DNA from: JACCZX01 sp963824935 | GTDB lineage: Bacteria; Pseudomonadota; Gammaproteobacteria; Burkholderiales; Burkholderiaceae_F | DNA length: 64,000 bases | Assembly (NCBI GenBank): GCA_963824935.1 | Contig: CAWGRF010000027.1 | Location: 11,397-75,396, forward strand | Direction of reading: 5' to 3' | Part shown: piece after piece, positions 63,459-64,000 of the stretch | How positions within the stretch are numbered: the stretch's first letter is position 1 | Layout: the number at the start of each line of letters is the position of its first letter | The notes under the pieces: generated by a model | What the model was told of the DNA's origin: nothing | What the model saw: only the letters and a program-made list of their open reading frames with translations | Databases searched by the model: none | Made by a program: the position numbers and the translations under genes

Positions 63459-64000
63459 TTAGGCTGCATCAGCGATCGAGGTTTGCGCACTCAGCTGCTC
63501 GCCGGTCATGCCGAAACGGCGCTGGCGGCTTGCATACCATTCAAAGGCGCGATCGAGCTCGGCAGCATCGAACTGCGGCCACAGTACATCGCAGAAATAG
63601 AATTCGGTGTACGCGAGCTGGTACAGCAAGAAGTTGCTGATGCGCTTTTCGCCGCCAGTGCGAATCAGCAGATCGGGGTCGGGCGCGAAAGCCAACGCCA
63701 TATGCGGTTCGATCTGGGCTTCGGTCAACGTGATGCTCTCGGCGCCGAGTTTTAGCTGCGCATTGGCCGCACGGCTCGCCGCCTGCGCAATGTCCCACCG
63801 CCCGCCATAATCGGCGCAGATCGTCAGATGCAGCTTGCGATTATGTTCGGTGCGGAGCTCGGACTCGACGATCAATCGCAACAGTTCGAGATCGAACGCC
63901 GACCGGTCGCCCACCACACGCAATCGCACGCCCAGTTCGATCAGCTTGTCGACTTCGCGCTGCAACGCGTAAACGAACAGCTTCATTAACATCGAAACTT
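63459..64000 (-). CDS. uppS: Undecaprenyl diphosphate synthase (5' end outside window)
   Basis: The frame is open to the right edge (EVS-like residues before MLMKLFVYALQREVDKLIEL), so the true start lies beyond 64000. Visible: LGVRLRVVGDRSAFD, LTICADYGGRWDIAQAA, and the signature DLLIRTGGEKRISNFLLYQL, YTEFYFCDVLWPQFD. Makes the C55 lipid carrier for murein. It is the first of the uppS-cdsA-dxr-rseP-bamA series, 42 bases before cdsA. Confidence 0.93.
   Translation of the reverse strand, partial: VSMLMKLFVYALQREVDKLIELGVRLRVVGDRSAFDLELLRLIVESELRTEHNRKLHLTICADYGGRWDIAQAASRAANAQLKLGAESITLTEAQIEPHMALAFAPDPDLLIRTGGEKRISNFLLYQLAYTEFYFCDVLWPQFDAAELDRAFEWYASRQRRFGMTGEQLSAQTSIADAA

Noticed and set aside
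1..64000. CRISPR arrays, tRNA or rRNA genes, prophage, transposase genes
   Set aside because: No regularly spaced repeats, cloverleaf candidates, phage structural genes or transposase motifs were seen on either strand.

Overview
The window looks like chromosomal DNA of a GC-rich betaproteobacterium, probably Burkholderiales. Evidence is the abundance of Bug/TctC-type solute-binding proteins, a PHA phasin, the guaB-guaA / rnfH / smpB neighbourhood, divergent ppsA-ppsR, a complete ccmABCDEFGHI operon, and the envelope string uppS-cdsA-dxr-rseP-bamA-skp-lpxD-fabZ-lpxA-lpxB-rnhB-RNA methyltransferase. No tRNA, rRNA, CRISPR array, prophage or recognisable transposase gene was seen. Many reading frames that must be intact in a living cell (guaA, ppsA, dxr, cdsA, rnhB) carry single-base frameshifts, so this is very likely an indel-prone (long-read or metagenomic) assembly; most broken genes below should be read as sequence errors, not as decay.

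Layout. 1-1.3 kb: an HxlR-type regulator divergent from a membrane protein, with two matching palindromes between them. 1.3-7.9 kb: a DNA-repair-rich block (exonuclease III, stand-alone FEN-type 5'-3' exonuclease, AidB, an actinobacterial LigB-like ATP-dependent ligase) with a PlsC-type acyltransferase. 8.0-12.5 kb: a sugar-acid catabolic operon (Bug protein, IlvD/Edd dehydratase, second Bug protein, HpcH/HpaI aldolase). 12.6-18.1 kb: a giant CheB-CheR-PAS-kinase-receiver hybrid. 18.2-21.7 kb: sorbosone dehydrogenase-like lipoprotein, exported MsrB and MsrA, phasin. 21.7-30.4 kb: Ku, a methyltransferase and the ccm operon for cytochrome c maturation. 30.4-34.4 kb: purT, then a convergent response regulator and sensor kinase. 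34.4-34.7 kb: a 333-bp element with 26-bp perfect terminal inverted repeats. 34.8-43.7 kb: ldcA, tadA, guaAB, rnfH/smpB, GNAT, GFA, SPFH/NfeD. 43.8-47.5 kb: ppsA/ppsR and a lipoprotein. 52-64 kb: the outer-membrane biogenesis string.

The most unusual region is 47.7-52.1 kb. Two paralogous TPR + HD-GYP (cyclic-di-GMP phosphodiesterase family) genes lie back to back, pointing outward. Between them are two tiny genes pointing inward, each encoding a short peptide ending in an IELS...VGGG motif, and they share one strong bidirectional terminator. Each small peptide gene is divergent from its own TPR-HD-GYP gene, so the peptide/phosphodiesterase pair occurs twice as an inverted duplication. One copy (50.05-52.13 kb) looks functional apart from likely indels; the other (47.73-49.95 kb) has many more frameshifts in both the enzyme and the peptide. 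I propose this as a possible peptide-sensing c-di-GMP module (TPR receptor plus cognate peptide); it is inference from arrangement and motifs only.
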